From the IMG/VR virus record IMGVR_UViG_3300009378_000008, positions 1 to 63,776 of that record: a stretch of 63,776 nt of DNA; one strand, 5' to 3'. This document shows, in pieces, positions 1-9,331 of the stretch. The DNA is from a virus. How positions within the stretch are numbered: position 1 is the stretch's first letter; each line of letters opens with the position of its first letter. The position numbers and the translations under genes were made by a program. The notes beneath the pieces were generated by a model, which ran no database searches, had not been told where the DNA came from, and saw nothing but the letters and a program-made list of their open reading frames with translations.

Positions 1-510
1 TCGCACTTTGATAGCATGGGGCCAACCCCTTTTATGTGAAATGTCATCCACCCGGGGTAACAGGGATTCTGCCGCTTCATCCCCAAATACTATCACGTTC
101 GTCGGATCCATCTTGCGAACAAACGCCTTTACTCGCTTAGAAGCAGCATCATTGGCGTGCTTACGTCGGGCACCTTTGAGGTGGTAGGTCTTGAAGAAAT
201 TGAAGTTGATAGTGGCATAAGCCACCGATTCCTCAATGGATTCTGGGTTGACAAGAGCACATTGTCGGCGGGCAAATTGTAGGAGGTTCGTGACAACGGT
301 GGCGCCGGTTCCTCGATCCAATAACGCCTTTTCCTTGAGGTCTTTACCATCCACATGTTCTACCACCAGAATAACACGGCGCCTGGCGGTCTTCCAGTTT
401 TTCGTTATAGGGATAGCTACGTCAAATGCGGGGCATTCCTTTGGGCTCCAACCCTCTGGAAGATCGTTTTGGAAAGTCACATAACGCATCTGCCGGCGGT
501 CTGTTATCAC
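1..510 (-). CDS. Unknown protein, N-terminal part only (runs off window)
   Basis: An open frame runs on the minus strand to the window edge, giving about 170 residues. The likely start is GTG at 510: its GTGA overlaps the tmk stop and a GGGAG ribosome site lies 7 nt upstream. An in-frame ATG at 489 lacks one. The fragment has an alpha/beta look with a segment reading NVIVFGDEAAESLLP near residue 145. This faintly recalls the uracil-DNA-glycosylase-like domain at the N-terminus of some phage DNA polymerases, but the fragment is too short to decide. It is translationally coupled to tmk, which fits nucleotide or DNA metabolism. Confidence 0.6.
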   Translation of the reverse strand, partial: MITDRRQMRYVTFQNDLPEGWSPKECPAFDVAIPITKNWKTARRRVILVVEHVDGKDLKEKALLDRGTGATVVTNLLQFARRQCALVNPESIEESVAYATINFNFFKTYHLKGARRKHANDAASKRVKAFVRKMDPTNVIVFGDEAAESLLPRVDDISHKRGWPHAIKVR

Positions 511-1145
511 TGGCGTGCTCCCAGTTGAGGGTGTTTTTGGATGGCAGACTGGGCGGCTGCCAGTATATCTTCTGGTGGTTGGTCGGCATTGATTTGGTCT
601 ACTGACCTGCCCCTGAACAAGGGAGATCGGTGTAGGTTCTCAAAGTTGTAGGCTACGCGGTCGAAGAAAGCCCGATCCTCTTGTTCCATTCGATCCAACC
701 CACGTTCAATCCTGGCCATTGCTTTAACCGGATCCATCAGCAACAAAAGAGTCAGGTGTGGGAACACTCCCTGGACGGCCATGGCAGAAGCGGCCCGAAA
801 ATTGTCAACTGAAGTACGGCGACCACCTACTTGGTAAGCGAACGTACTGTCAATAAACCTATCACAGATAACCCAGTCTCCTCGGTCCAAAGCAGGCTGG
901 ATTACCTGGTGTACGTGTTGACAACGAGCGGCTGACACCAACAATAACTCGGCATCCCCACATAGGTCAGTCTCTGGGTCCAGAAGGATACTACGCATCC
1001 TTTCTCCAGCGGGAGTCCCGCCAGGTTCCCTTGTCACGACTACCTCCACCCCTTGGGTCTCTTTAACCCAAGGGATCAGACCTTTCAAAAGGGTGGTCTT
1101 CCCTGTACCTTCACCACCCTCAATAGCAATAAACCTTCCGCTCAT
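507..1145 (-). CDS. tmk: Thymidylate kinase
   Basis: Phosphorylates dTMP to dTDP with ATP, feeding phage DNA synthesis in the cytoplasm. The 212-residue product has the usual length. The P-loop GGEGTGKT is at residues 10-17, the REPGGTPAGE substrate loop near 39-48 and the DRFIDST signature near 96. An ATG six bases upstream (1151) is also possible, but AAGGAG lies only 1 nt from it and 7 nt from the ATG at 1145, so 1145 is preferred. It has its own TGTAAATA element at 1192-1199, just after a terminator for the upstream gene. Confidence 0.96.
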   Translation of the reverse strand: MSGRFIAIEGGEGTGKTTLLKGLIPWVKETQGVEVVVTREPGGTPAGERMRSILLDPETDLCGDAELLLVSAARCQHVHQVIQPALDRGDWVICDRFIDSTFAYQVGGRRTSVDNFRAASAMAVQGVFPHLTLLLLMDPVKAMARIERGLDRMEQEDRAFFDRVAYNFENLHRSPLFRGRSVDQINADQPPEDILAAAQSAIQKHPQLGARQ

Positions 1146-1191
1146 AGCCATGCTCCTTCTTTGTACCTGTGATGGTCATTTCCTTGAATTC

Positions 1192-1199
1192 TATTTACA
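1192..1199 (-). promoter_or_regulatory. TGTAAATA element upstream of tmk
   Basis: Exact octamer on the minus strand, 41-47 bp before the tmk start and 4 bp beyond the U-run of a terminator. One of 14 such elements in the window and the probable phage-specific promoter box. Confidence 0.7.
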
Positions 1200-1203
1200 G
1201 TTC

Positions 1204-1229
1204 AAAAAAAGAGGCCCGCGAAGGGCCCC
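1204..1229 (-). terminator. Rho-independent terminator after the 178-aa gene
   Basis: On the minus strand a 7-bp GC-rich stem (GGGGCCC/GGGCCTC with one G-U) closes a TTCGC loop and is followed by seven T. It separates the 1262-1798 gene from the tmk promoter. Confidence 0.85.
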
Positions 1230-1261
1230 AGTATAACATCCAAGGAAAGGAGAGTGGTTGG

Positions 1262-1798
1262 TCAGTCAGGACGCGTGTTTTCTTCGGTCGGCTCGTCGGC
1301 CCGTATGAGACCTACCTGGGAGGCAGTCACAGAAGCGGGATGTGGGTGGGCTTGCTGTTTCTCAGGTCGGGCATCCGGATCCACCGACTTGGGCTTTTGC
1401 TGGACCGCTTTGGGTTCTCCCTCGGGTTTTTCTTGGCGTCGGGGGCCTTTGCCTTTCCGAGAACCAGGAGGGGTTACAGGACCGCTGGAGGGAGGTCGAA
1501 TGGTGGCCGCCGTTTTGGGTGGCATGATGGGTTTGGGTGTCGCTTTGGCAGGAGCCGGATCTGGTTTCGCAGCAGGTTCTTCCACCAGCAAGCCTCGCAA
1601 AACAGGTTCTAGGCTTTCCATGTTGACAGGTTGAGAATTACGAACCAACCGAGAGGCGCCCTGCGCAGCACACCAACCAAAGTAGGCTTTACTTGTTACG
1701 TGGTCCCAGATTCCCGTGGTTTTGCCTGATAGGAATCCCTTATCAATCAACACCTGTTGGATCTGGGTGATTTCTTTGTGTCCAATATCGTCGTTCAT
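1262..1798 (-). CDS. Unknown protein with peptidoglycan-binding-like N-terminus and proline-rich tail
   Basis: 178 residues. Residues 10-45 follow the spacing of a PG_binding_1 repeat (QQVLIDKGFLSGKTTGIWD, then a helix), the fold that lets lytic enzymes hold cell wall. The rest is low-complexity, rich in Pro, Lys and Glu, and probably disordered. No catalytic domain is visible. It starts one base after the helicase stop and ends in a terminator, so it is the last gene of the helicase transcript. A cell-wall or virion role is possible, but the domain call rests on pattern only. Confidence 0.6.
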   Translation of the reverse strand: MNDDIGHKEITQIQQVLIDKGFLSGKTTGIWDHVTSKAYFGWCAAQGASRLVRNSQPVNMESLEPVLRGLLVEEPAAKPDPAPAKATPKPIMPPKTAATIRPPSSGPVTPPGSRKGKGPRRQEKPEGEPKAVQQKPKSVDPDARPEKQQAHPHPASVTASQVGLIRADEPTEENTRPD

Positions 1799-1799
1799 G

Positions 1800-4700
1800 T
1801 TATTCGTTGCCTCCTGAGTCTTGTTTGGTAACCTTGAGTTGTTTATACTCTTCCTTCACTTGGTCGAGGTTACGAATATCATAACCTGCATCTACCATCT
1901 CCTTTACCTTGTCCTTGGCATCGTTCTTGGACTTGGCGAAGTAGAACCACTCTCCATTGGAACGCTCCCACTTGACTCCCGGTACCTTGGCTTTCTGCCT
2001 CAGCGTCTTGGAAGCAGGTTGGGTGGGAATCGTAGCACAGATAAAGAGCTGGCCGTCTTGGATAACCGGGTACGGCCGCAGTATGGTTGGTTTTCCAACA
2101 GGGCGGAACCGCATACGGAAGAAGTTCTTGATATCCATCTGAGTGGCTTTAGGTACGTTCAACAGGCGTCCTTTGCCTTGGTCAAATGCCTGTTGAAGGC
2201 GACGAAGGGTACGGACGAAACTGCTCCGCATTTCGTAACCCTCGACTAAGGCATCCACCATAAGCGCCATCTTTTGCTTGTTCGGGATATAGGCAAAAGC
2301 GTAAGCCGGGATCAGATGGAACCCAAGATCCTGCATCTCACTTGCAGGCGGAGCATCAGGGTCGTCGTCATCAACGGTCACACAAATGATGTTGTTGGCG
2401 ACCGTCAAGAACGCCTCAAAGCCATTACCTGCCTGCTTGTCACCTGTTGGAACAGGCTTCCGAACTTGGTCCCCACTTGGGCCCACCGGCTGTTCATCCT
2501 GGTCTTCGACTACCTCTGTGGGATCAACATCCATGCGGGGTTCTTCTTCGGCAGGAGGCTCTTCTTCCATCTGTTGTTGGGCATCATCCATGAGATCTTC
2601 AACATGGTCTTCTGCCTGCTTCTTAAGCTGGTCTTTATGGTCCTCGGCTTGTTTCTGTTCTTCCTCCTCATTGGTGGGCTCCTGTTCAACCTTAAGTTCC
2701 TTGATACCCTCACCTTCCGGCTGTTCGTCTGTAGGTGGAAGTCCTTCGTCCACCGGAGCCTCTGGAGTCTCCTCTGGTCCCATCTCTTGCGTTTGTTTCA
2801 TAACCCGACGTAGGCGCCTACGTTCACGCCGCAATTCCTTTTCCAGTTCCTCGTTACCTTCTTGTACAGCCTGCTTGATCTTGACGGCAGTTTGTTTAAT
2901 CTCCATCTGGAGTTCTTCAACCGTACGCCCGTCAGGCACCAAAGCACGCCGACGTTTTTGTTGACGTGAGGCTTTACCCGCTTTGGTCGCCGGGGCATTG
3001 GTTTTGTCACGCTGGACCTGAGCGTCAGAGCCAGTGTCTGGAACATTAACGGGCTCACCAACATCAATAACCCCTACCGTGGGTAAGCCTAGCAAACCAA
3101 CCAGACGTTCTTGGACCGGAGCGGTATCCTCAGACTGGATGATAAAACTCCGCATCTTGAAAGCCGACACTGTTTGACCACTTGCCAGCTTGACCCTGAT
3201 CTTGTTCTTAGTACCCCCAACAATAACACCATCCCCGAACTCTGTGTGGACACGGGCATTCACCGGGGTGAAATCATCCAACTCTTGCCCGTTGTCCTCC
3301 GCATAGTTGGCAAACGTCGATACCCCGAGTTCGTCCATGTATGGCAACACCTGCCCGTCAATGTAGGGCACACCTACCATATACTGAGAACCCTCGAGGT
3401 CTGGGGCCGTAGCCACCAACCTTGGCTTTTTGTGGTGCTTGGGGTTGTTCTTATAGTTCTGGAAGTCCTTATGCTCTGCCTCCTTGTATGTGTGGAAGCC
3501 TTCCAGATACTGAGACAGGTTGGTCTCGAAATCGTTCTTCTCAGTGATCGAATCCAGTGTCATCGACACCAGTGGAAGGTTCGGTACTCCATCGTACAGC
3601 GGGTTACCTTGCTCATCGAAACGAACCTTGGCCAACATTTTGGAGATCAAGCGGCTGATCTTGGTGACATCAATGGATTGGTCACAAATCACCCAGTCAA
3701 AGTACACTTTGTCACGCTCGGCAAACTGCCCTTTCGGATCCGGCCGGAAGATACGCGACTCTGCCTGGTCCAACGCTCCGGGGCTCCACACCGACTCAAC
3801 CCTAATCAACCGACTCGCCATTTGGAGGTTGAGGCCTTCCTCCAGAGACTTGCCCACACCGATCAGGATCTGGATACGGTCATCCTTCATGAACTGGGCG
3901 ACATGCTTGGCTTTCTCCGAAGCATGGTACCGAAGGGCCCGGCTCTGCAAGTCAGGAGGCAGGCCCTCGTACATGGCATCTGCTGATCGGTTGTAACCGC
4001 AGAACACCAGAATCTTGCCCGGGATACCCTGGCTGATGTGCTGGTTGCACAGCTTCGTAACCTGCATGGCTTTGGGGCTGACCTGGTCTGCGGGGTCCTT
4101 CAGGAGGGCTTCACCATCGTGGTCCATCGCAGGCGCCGACAGGAACTTTTCCATCCGTTGCATGTAGGGCCGTAGCAAAAACTCGATGTTCTCAGCTTCT
4201 ACTTCATCACCAGACCTCAACTTGGACAAGAGGTCTTCGTTTTGGGCGATGAGCTCCAACGTCTGCTTGAGGATCGAATCGTAGACCGTCCGTTGGTTGG
4301 GCCTCATCTTGACAAAGTGGAAGTTCTCCACACGCTTTGGCAGGAGAGCCGCCCATTCCTTCCTCTTAATGGTAACAAGGTTGGAAAACTGGCCTACTCG
4401 TTGGGCGATCTTCCGCTCAGCGTCAGGCTTCCAGCTCAAGACCTTTCCACCACGCCAATCCGAGGCATAGGCTTCGATGAACTTTTTCCTATTGCCAAAG
4501 GTAGCGGGGTCGATCATGTTAAACTGACCGACAATATCCGTCATCTGGTCAGTAACAAAGGTACCAGTTGCCAGCCTACGATAAGGGATATCTGCCGCTA
4601 GCCGTTGAGTAACCTGGCTACGAGTGGACGCTGGGTTCTTGACATTGTGGCTTTCATCCAGCGCGATGTAGTCGAACCCAAAGGACCGCAGCATCTCGCT

Positions 4701-7205
4701 GTTGTCACCAATCTTAATCGGTTCTGGACCGTAGGACTCTTCGCGGACACGACCCTTGATGAAGTCGTAGTCAGATACCACGATGGTATTCCGAGGTGCC
4801 TGTTCCAGGACTTTCTGGAGGCCTTCCTCTCCATATTGACGGAAAGTCTGGGTGGTGATTGGGATCATGTTCATCTTCCCTTTGAACAGGAAGACGCCAT
4901 CCTCAATGTAGTTCCGCACCAAGTACCCAGGACACAAGATAATACCTCGCGTTACCTTGCCAGCCTGGACCAACCGAATCAGGTCCGTCAAGATCAAAAT
5001 CGTTTTTCCGCCCCCCGGCGACACATCCAGGATCGCAAACTGCGGATCCTGCACAAGATAGTTCTGGGTCTTCATCTGATGAGGCAGGAACGAAAACCCT
5101 TCGACATAAGGGAGAGCCGTAGGCTCTGCGTTGGGGTCGATCTGTGGATCGATGTAGGGTTGGCGCCTCTTGAGGTCAGCAGCAACCACCTGGTCATACT
5201 TGGAAGCGTACTTGGCAATACACAGGAGTTGGGCAACCTCTTTCATACCGTTTAGTACCGAACGCCCTGAGAGGGCCGCTGTCGGGTCCCCCTCAACCAA
5301 CTTCCAAGCGGCTTCGACCATACGCCCGAGGGGACGGAGGGCCGGGACAGGGCTGTTGGAGGACACCAGGTGGAGTTTCCAGTCATCCATGGACGAATGT
5401 TGTTCCACCCATTCAGGCACATCAGCGGGGTTGGCAGACCGATCGTAGTCGTAGTAGGTCTTCAGATCGCGGACTGCGGAGTGTACTTTCCTGACGATCT
5501 CCCCTGGCGACATGTCAAAATAACCTCCTAGGATGTTGCGGAGACCCCAAGGTACACTGTACTTGTCGTCAGGGCTGTACTTTTCTGCCTGGGCAGGGTT
5601 CAGCAAAGACAAGAGTTCATCCGACTGACCAACGGGACCATCACCCATGAAAGAGTTAAGGTCGGTACCTCCGTCAGTCAAACGGTTGGCGGCGCGGCCG
5701 AGGTTCTCTAAGAGTTCTTCTTCCTCGTTATATCCAAACAACGGACGCTCCAACAAAGAAGCAATCGCGGTAGACTGGCCACTGGCAAAGCCTTCCAGGC
5801 TCCAGATTTTGAGAGCCGCACTCGTATCAGTGTAAGCAAGCCGGTTGTTTACCCAGTCTGTGTACACCAACATATTGGCGGGGAGTTTCTTTGGCTTGAC
5901 GGGTTCTTCACCTTCATCCACAGATACTCGACGGCGCCGACCAGATGGTTGTTTGACATCCTGGAAGGTGACTTCTTCCCCACCATGTTGGGAAGCAAAA
6001 TCTTTCACTTCCTGGTCATAGGCGTCAACGTTATCAGATGTTGGAATCCAAACCAAATCCCCTTGGAAGGTGATGGACAGACCATCCTCGTTAACACGAG
6101 GCTTCACATCACCCTGCACATCGCTGTTAGAGTCACGGATGTTGCGGATGGGGTTCATCCGCGGTTGCCACTTTTCACCCTTCTTGAACAACCCTTGGAT
6201 CCATTGTTGACTCCACAAGAGCATGTCACTGGCTTCTGCCTGGGCAAAGGGCGTTTGGATTATGTACTCCGCGTACTCAGCAGGAACGTGCAACACCATT
6301 GATGTAAAGAAGTCCCGAGAGTTCAATGCCTGTGCGGCGAATCCAATTGGATTGGCGGCGTCTTTGATGCTGGTCAGTGGACTCTCTTTGTTGATGTCGG
6401 ACTCATTGTATAGACCGCCACCATACCCCAAATCCTTGGCATCCAACGGAGGTGACATGAGGCGGATCATCTTGACGTATTTTTTGAACAACGCCAGAGA
6501 GTCCTTGGAAACCGCCAAATCAGAATGGGTGGGGTCGAACCAAGGGCTTGTCTCAACAGCATCAGACGCCCTGTAGGTGTGATCGACTGCTTGGGATATG
6601 TCGAAGAGGGCAGGACCTGGGAATTTATTCAACGCCTCAATCATTTGTTGTTTAAGTGCGTTGGCCTCTGGGTTGTTGTCACCCCAAGGCATATAGGTAT
6701 CAACACTGCGTGCGATGCTGGAGAAATCAAAAGCGGCCCCAATGGTACCACCAAGAGGGATCGTAAGGAGGAAACCATCATCGGCTTTTTTGACACGAAT
6801 CTGGTTGGTTTTCTCTGCAATGGCTGCATGAGAGGCATCAGAAATTGCTAACCTTGGGTTCGGCTCCTTGGGCTCGTCCCGCTGTACCTGGAGGTTATCC
6901 ATAAAATGAGTAATGAATTCGTTCTGGGCCCCACTTACTGCCAGCCGAACAAACTCCCCAAACTTATGCAGGACAGGCTTCAAAAAAGCCTTCTTGAAAG
7001 ACTTGGGCTCAGGCACTGCCGCCTGGAGTTGGCTGCGAACGCCTGCTTCTTCCAAATAATGGAAGGGTTTGACCTTGGACACCAATGGAACCGGGCGTTG
7101 CCAGCTGGAACGTGTGTTAACACGCCCGGTCACGCCGTTACGGCGTTGTACCTTCAGGCCCTTTATGACTTTACGGTTCGGGATCCTTAGTTTCAGTCGT
7201 CGCAT
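1800..7205 (-). CDS. Giant SNF2/DEAD-box superfamily 2 helicase
   Basis: 1,801 residues. The ATPase core spans about residues 690-1190: Walker A PGGGKT near 730, Walker B DESH near 850, an ATGT motif III shortly after, then the second RecA lobe with the SNF2-type motifs EGLNLQ and QAESRIFR near 1120-1150. SNF2 enzymes translocate on duplex DNA and remodel protein-DNA complexes; the target here is unknown. About 690 residues of unrecognised sequence precede the core, and a Glu/Gln/Lys-rich, coiled-coil-prone acidic stretch follows (about 1380-1580) before a last globular part. It is far longer than a minimal SNF2 motor. It heads the transcript with the 178-aa gene behind it. Confidence 0.92.
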   Translation of the reverse strand: MRRLKLRIPNRKVIKGLKVQRRNGVTGRVNTRSSWQRPVPLVSKVKPFHYLEEAGVRSQLQAAVPEPKSFKKAFLKPVLHKFGEFVRLAVSGAQNEFITHFMDNLQVQRDEPKEPNPRLAISDASHAAIAEKTNQIRVKKADDGFLLTIPLGGTIGAAFDFSSIARSVDTYMPWGDNNPEANALKQQMIEALNKFPGPALFDISQAVDHTYRASDAVETSPWFDPTHSDLAVSKDSLALFKKYVKMIRLMSPPLDAKDLGYGGGLYNESDINKESPLTSIKDAANPIGFAAQALNSRDFFTSMVLHVPAEYAEYIIQTPFAQAEASDMLLWSQQWIQGLFKKGEKWQPRMNPIRNIRDSNSDVQGDVKPRVNEDGLSITFQGDLVWIPTSDNVDAYDQEVKDFASQHGGEEVTFQDVKQPSGRRRRVSVDEGEEPVKPKKLPANMLVYTDWVNNRLAYTDTSAALKIWSLEGFASGQSTAIASLLERPLFGYNEEEELLENLGRAANRLTDGGTDLNSFMGDGPVGQSDELLSLLNPAQAEKYSPDDKYSVPWGLRNILGGYFDMSPGEIVRKVHSAVRDLKTYYDYDRSANPADVPEWVEQHSSMDDWKLHLVSSNSPVPALRPLGRMVEAAWKLVEGDPTAALSGRSVLNGMKEVAQLLCIAKYASKYDQVVAADLKRRQPYIDPQIDPNAEPTALPYVEGFSFLPHQMKTQNYLVQDPQFAILDVSPGGGKTILILTDLIRLVQAGKVTRGIILCPGYLVRNYIEDGVFLFKGKMNMIPITTQTFRQYGEEGLQKVLEQAPRNTIVVSDYDFIKGRVREESYGPEPIKIGDNSEMLRSFGFDYIALDESHNVKNPASTRSQVTQRLAADIPYRRLATGTFVTDQMTDIVGQFNMIDPATFGNRKKFIEAYASDWRGGKVLSWKPDAERKIAQRVGQFSNLVTIKRKEWAALLPKRVENFHFVKMRPNQRTVYDSILKQTLELIAQNEDLLSKLRSGDEVEAENIEFLLRPYMQRMEKFLSAPAMDHDGEALLKDPADQVSPKAMQVTKLCNQHISQGIPGKILVFCGYNRSADAMYEGLPPDLQSRALRYHASEKAKHVAQFMKDDRIQILIGVGKSLEEGLNLQMASRLIRVESVWSPGALDQAESRIFRPDPKGQFAERDKVYFDWVICDQSIDVTKISRLISKMLAKVRFDEQGNPLYDGVPNLPLVSMTLDSITEKNDFETNLSQYLEGFHTYKEAEHKDFQNYKNNPKHHKKPRLVATAPDLEGSQYMVGVPYIDGQVLPYMDELGVSTFANYAEDNGQELDDFTPVNARVHTEFGDGVIVGGTKNKIRVKLASGQTVSAFKMRSFIIQSEDTAPVQERLVGLLGLPTVGVIDVGEPVNVPDTGSDAQVQRDKTNAPATKAGKASRQQKRRRALVPDGRTVEELQMEIKQTAVKIKQAVQEGNEELEKELRRERRRLRRVMKQTQEMGPEETPEAPVDEGLPPTDEQPEGEGIKELKVEQEPTNEEEEQKQAEDHKDQLKKQAEDHVEDLMDDAQQQMEEEPPAEEEPRMDVDPTEVVEDQDEQPVGPSGDQVRKPVPTGDKQAGNGFEAFLTVANNIICVTVDDDDPDAPPASEMQDLGFHLIPAYAFAYIPNKQKMALMVDALVEGYEMRSSFVRTLRRLQQAFDQGKGRLLNVPKATQMDIKNFFRMRFRPVGKPTILRPYPVIQDGQLFICATIPTQPASKTLRQKAKVPGVKWERSNGEWFYFAKSKNDAKDKVKEMVDAGYDIRNLDQVKEEYKQLKVTKQDSGGNE

Positions 7206-7226
7206 GTCACTTGTCCTCTATTATGC

Positions 7227-7661
7227 TTATTCAGCCGCCCGTTCCCAGACACGGTAGGCGCCGGATGGACCAAAATGGTTCAGGAGTGCTTCTGCCAATT
7301 GCCGTGCAAATGTTCGGTCTTCTTGTTGTTGGAAAAAATCTTGGTTATACATACGGGTGGCCCGTTCAAACCCAGCAGGCTGGCCCATGTCTTTTAGGTC
7401 GGAAACAATACGACCAATGGTACGATCACGCTCTTCATCGGTAAACGACACCAATTGCATGTACTTGGCGTGTAACTTATCGTATGCCTCTGACAAAGAG
7501 TCCATTTGTTGGTTCAGGCGGGCATTGCGGGCATCCACCTGGTCCTCTGTCATGCCAGGGTCATACCCCTGTTTGAGGTCCTGCCGCAGTTCTGCCAACT
7601 CTTTGCCCATCTCATGGACTGGCTGTTGGAGGCCGATGATCCTAAGGGACTTTATGGTCAT
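7227..7661 (-). CDS. Unknown 144-residue protein with N-terminal leader motif
   Basis: Mostly helical and charged, with no recognised domain. The N-terminus (TIKSLRIIGL) matches the MKxLRxLA-type leader seen on several neighbouring proteins. It has its own TGTAAATA element 29 bp upstream and lies 21 bp before the helicase gene, so it probably begins the helicase operon. Confidence 0.75.
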   Translation of the reverse strand: MTIKSLRIIGLQQPVHEMGKELAELRQDLKQGYDPGMTEDQVDARNARLNQQMDSLSEAYDKLHAKYMQLVSFTDEERDRTIGRIVSDLKDMGQPAGFERATRMYNQDFFQQQEDRTFARQLAEALLNHFGPSGAYRVWERAAE

Positions 7662-7689
7662 TTCTCATGCTCCTGTTCTACCGTGAATT

Positions 7690-7697
7690 TATTTACA
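7690..7697 (-). promoter_or_regulatory. TGTAAATA element upstream of the 144-aa gene
   Basis: Exact octamer on the minus strand, 29 bp before the start codon at 7661. A perfect inverted repeat lies just upstream. Confidence 0.7.
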
Positions 7698-7699
7698 GT

Positions 7700-7728
7700 A
7701 GAACCATATGAAATTAGCGTATGGTTCT
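7700..7728 (-). terminator. Hairpin (9-bp perfect inverted repeat) between genes
   Basis: AGAACCATA pairs with TATGGTTCT across an 11-nt loop. There is no T-run, so it is a weak or processed terminator for the 246-aa gene rather than a classical one. Confidence 0.45.
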
Positions 7729-7734
7729 TGTGGT

Positions 7735-8475
7735 TCAGAATAAACTCTTGGGGTTTTTGAGGGTCTTGAAGCGGTTCGCCCTCACAACTGGCAACCAAAG
7801 GCGCCGTTCAACAAAGGATAGGAACTGCTTCTTTGACACTACCCCATTACCCCTTACCCGAATAACCGGGTCCTGGTGGACCTCCACGGTGTAGGACAGG
7901 GTTGGACGACGATTGAGCTGTACACGTACCCCAGGGCAGACCTGACGCTGGAGGGACCCTCCCCTGGGCATTGTGAACCCATGACCAGATAACTGTTTCA
8001 CCAGGTCCCCGTACGCCGATAGAGTAGGGACCTTCAATTCGGCAGAGCTGGTGATCAGGAACCCAGAGTTTCGTTGAGCAACCAACCGATGAGGTTTCAT
8101 CAAGCGAGCCGTTGACAGGAGCCCTGTTTTATCCAGAGCCGCCACCAGTTTACGCCGACCGTTGCCAAGGTAGTTCTCAATACGTTTGTTGGCCGATGCC
8201 CCTGAGGTATCCTGAACAGCCACCACATTGGCGTTCCGTGCCCGTTTCATGAACTCGGAGAGCGCCATCCGCCATTGGCTTTCGGGTGTTCCCAGGGCCC
8301 CCATCATCCCCAAGAACTCCTTGGACGCCATCATCTTGTCCCAGATTTTCCGGGCATCAGGGTTAAACCGTGGAGGATAAGCAGATTTGGTAGGACGTTT
8401 ACCATGGTGGCGTGCTGCTACCCCAAGAGACTGGAGGTTAACCGAACCCTCCTCAATGTGTGTAAGTTCTTTCAT
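7735..8475 (-). CDS. Unknown 246-residue protein
   Basis: No recognised family. The product is basic and begins MKELTHI, a variant of the leader motif of this block. It follows the DUF5662-like gene by 7 bp and ends before a hairpin. The basic character and location among probable virion genes would fit a packaged or DNA-binding protein, but nothing in the sequence proves it. Confidence 0.7.
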   Translation of the reverse strand: MKELTHIEEGSVNLQSLGVAARHHGKRPTKSAYPPRFNPDARKIWDKMMASKEFLGMMGALGTPESQWRMALSEFMKRARNANVVAVQDTSGASANKRIENYLGNGRRKLVAALDKTGLLSTARLMKPHRLVAQRNSGFLITSSAELKVPTLSAYGDLVKQLSGHGFTMPRGGSLQRQVCPGVRVQLNRRPTLSYTVEVHQDPVIRVRGNGVVSKKQFLSFVERRLWLPVVRANRFKTLKNPKSLF

Positions 8476-8482
8476 AGGGCCC

Positions 8483-9007
8483 TCACTTAATACCTGTCAT
8501 GTCTACGAGGTCCCAGATGGTTTGGACCTGTTGAGTGGTAAAAGAATAATTTGGTATATCTTTGGCAGCCCATTCCCTTAAGGAGGTTCCTAATTCCAGG
8601 GACATGCCACCCCAGTCTGCAACCATGTCCACCAAATCCACATCTTGCATCCTGTCGTCCGCTCCATGGGCCTCGGGGTGGTGTAAGTTCATCCGCACAT
8701 GGTGCTCAGAAGCACGATGAGTCCAGGCTTCAATCCCAGGAGGGTACTCATAAGGTGTAGGGGTGTCCTTGTGCTTATACCACCAGGAAATGAAGATGTA
8801 GGGCACCCGCTCTTGAGGGCCATACTTGGTACGATCATGGCCCTTCAGACGCTGCTTGAACAACGTAAGGTCCTCTGGATCAGCAAAGAACCTGAACAAA
8901 GAGGTGCCAGCCCGTTGTACTAACTTAATGTGTCGGGCCGTCCGATGCTCAAACCACCGCTCCATCTCTGCGGTGTATGTAGGAACCTTTACCGCCAACT
9001 CCTTCAC
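8483..9007 (-). CDS. DUF5662-like (HD-like) protein
   Basis: 174 residues with a histidine/aspartate pattern: HD near residue 57, HH near 101 and 109, and DLVDMVADW near 125-133. This recalls the phage DUF5662 family, whose members look like metal-binding HD-type proteins of unknown reaction. It begins MKELAVKV, again a leader-like start, and overlaps the upstream HNH gene by 4 nt. A phosphohydrolase role is only an inference. Confidence 0.55.
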   Translation of the reverse strand: MKELAVKVPTYTAEMERWFEHRTARHIKLVQRAGTSLFRFFADPEDLTLFKQRLKGHDRTKYGPQERVPYIFISWWYKHKDTPTPYEYPPGIEAWTHRASEHHVRMNLHHPEAHGADDRMQDVDLVDMVADWGGMSLELGTSLREWAAKDIPNYSFTTQQVQTIWDLVDMTGIK

Positions 9008-9309
9008 CGTGAGCCTCTCATGTGTTTGTGTTTACGGACGTGGCACCGATCACACACGGCCATCAAGTTACTCATGGAATCGGAACCTCCCCTAGACTTT
9101 GGGCGAATATGGTGGGCTTCTAACTTCCCACCTCGCGCCTTACGGGCTGACGTGGTCTCACCGCATGACCGACAAGTGTGGTTATCTCGTTCACGAACAC
9201 GGGCTGATAACTGGGCCCACTGGGACCCATACCCAGGACGTTGGATACGGGTCACCCCACCGGATTTACGATAAAAGCGTGTCATCCTTGTAACCACCAA
9301 GGTAGGCAC
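9004..9309 (-). CDS. HNH endonuclease
   Basis: About 100 residues with a CxxC pair (CRSC), the LEAHHIRP core and a second CDRC pair, which is the complete HNH nuclease fold with a structural zinc. Such genes nick or cut DNA and are common as free-standing homing nucleases or packaging-associated nucleases. The listed start is GTG at 9309; an ATG at 9285 is an alternative. Its stop overlaps the next start by ATGA. Confidence 0.88.
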   Translation of the reverse strand: MPTLVVTRMTRFYRKSGGVTRIQRPGYGSQWAQLSARVRERDNHTCRSCGETTSARKARGGKLEAHHIRPKSRGGSDSMSNLMAVCDRCHVRKHKHMRGSR

Positions 9310-9331
9310 CCGAGGTATCCATCCATACCGT

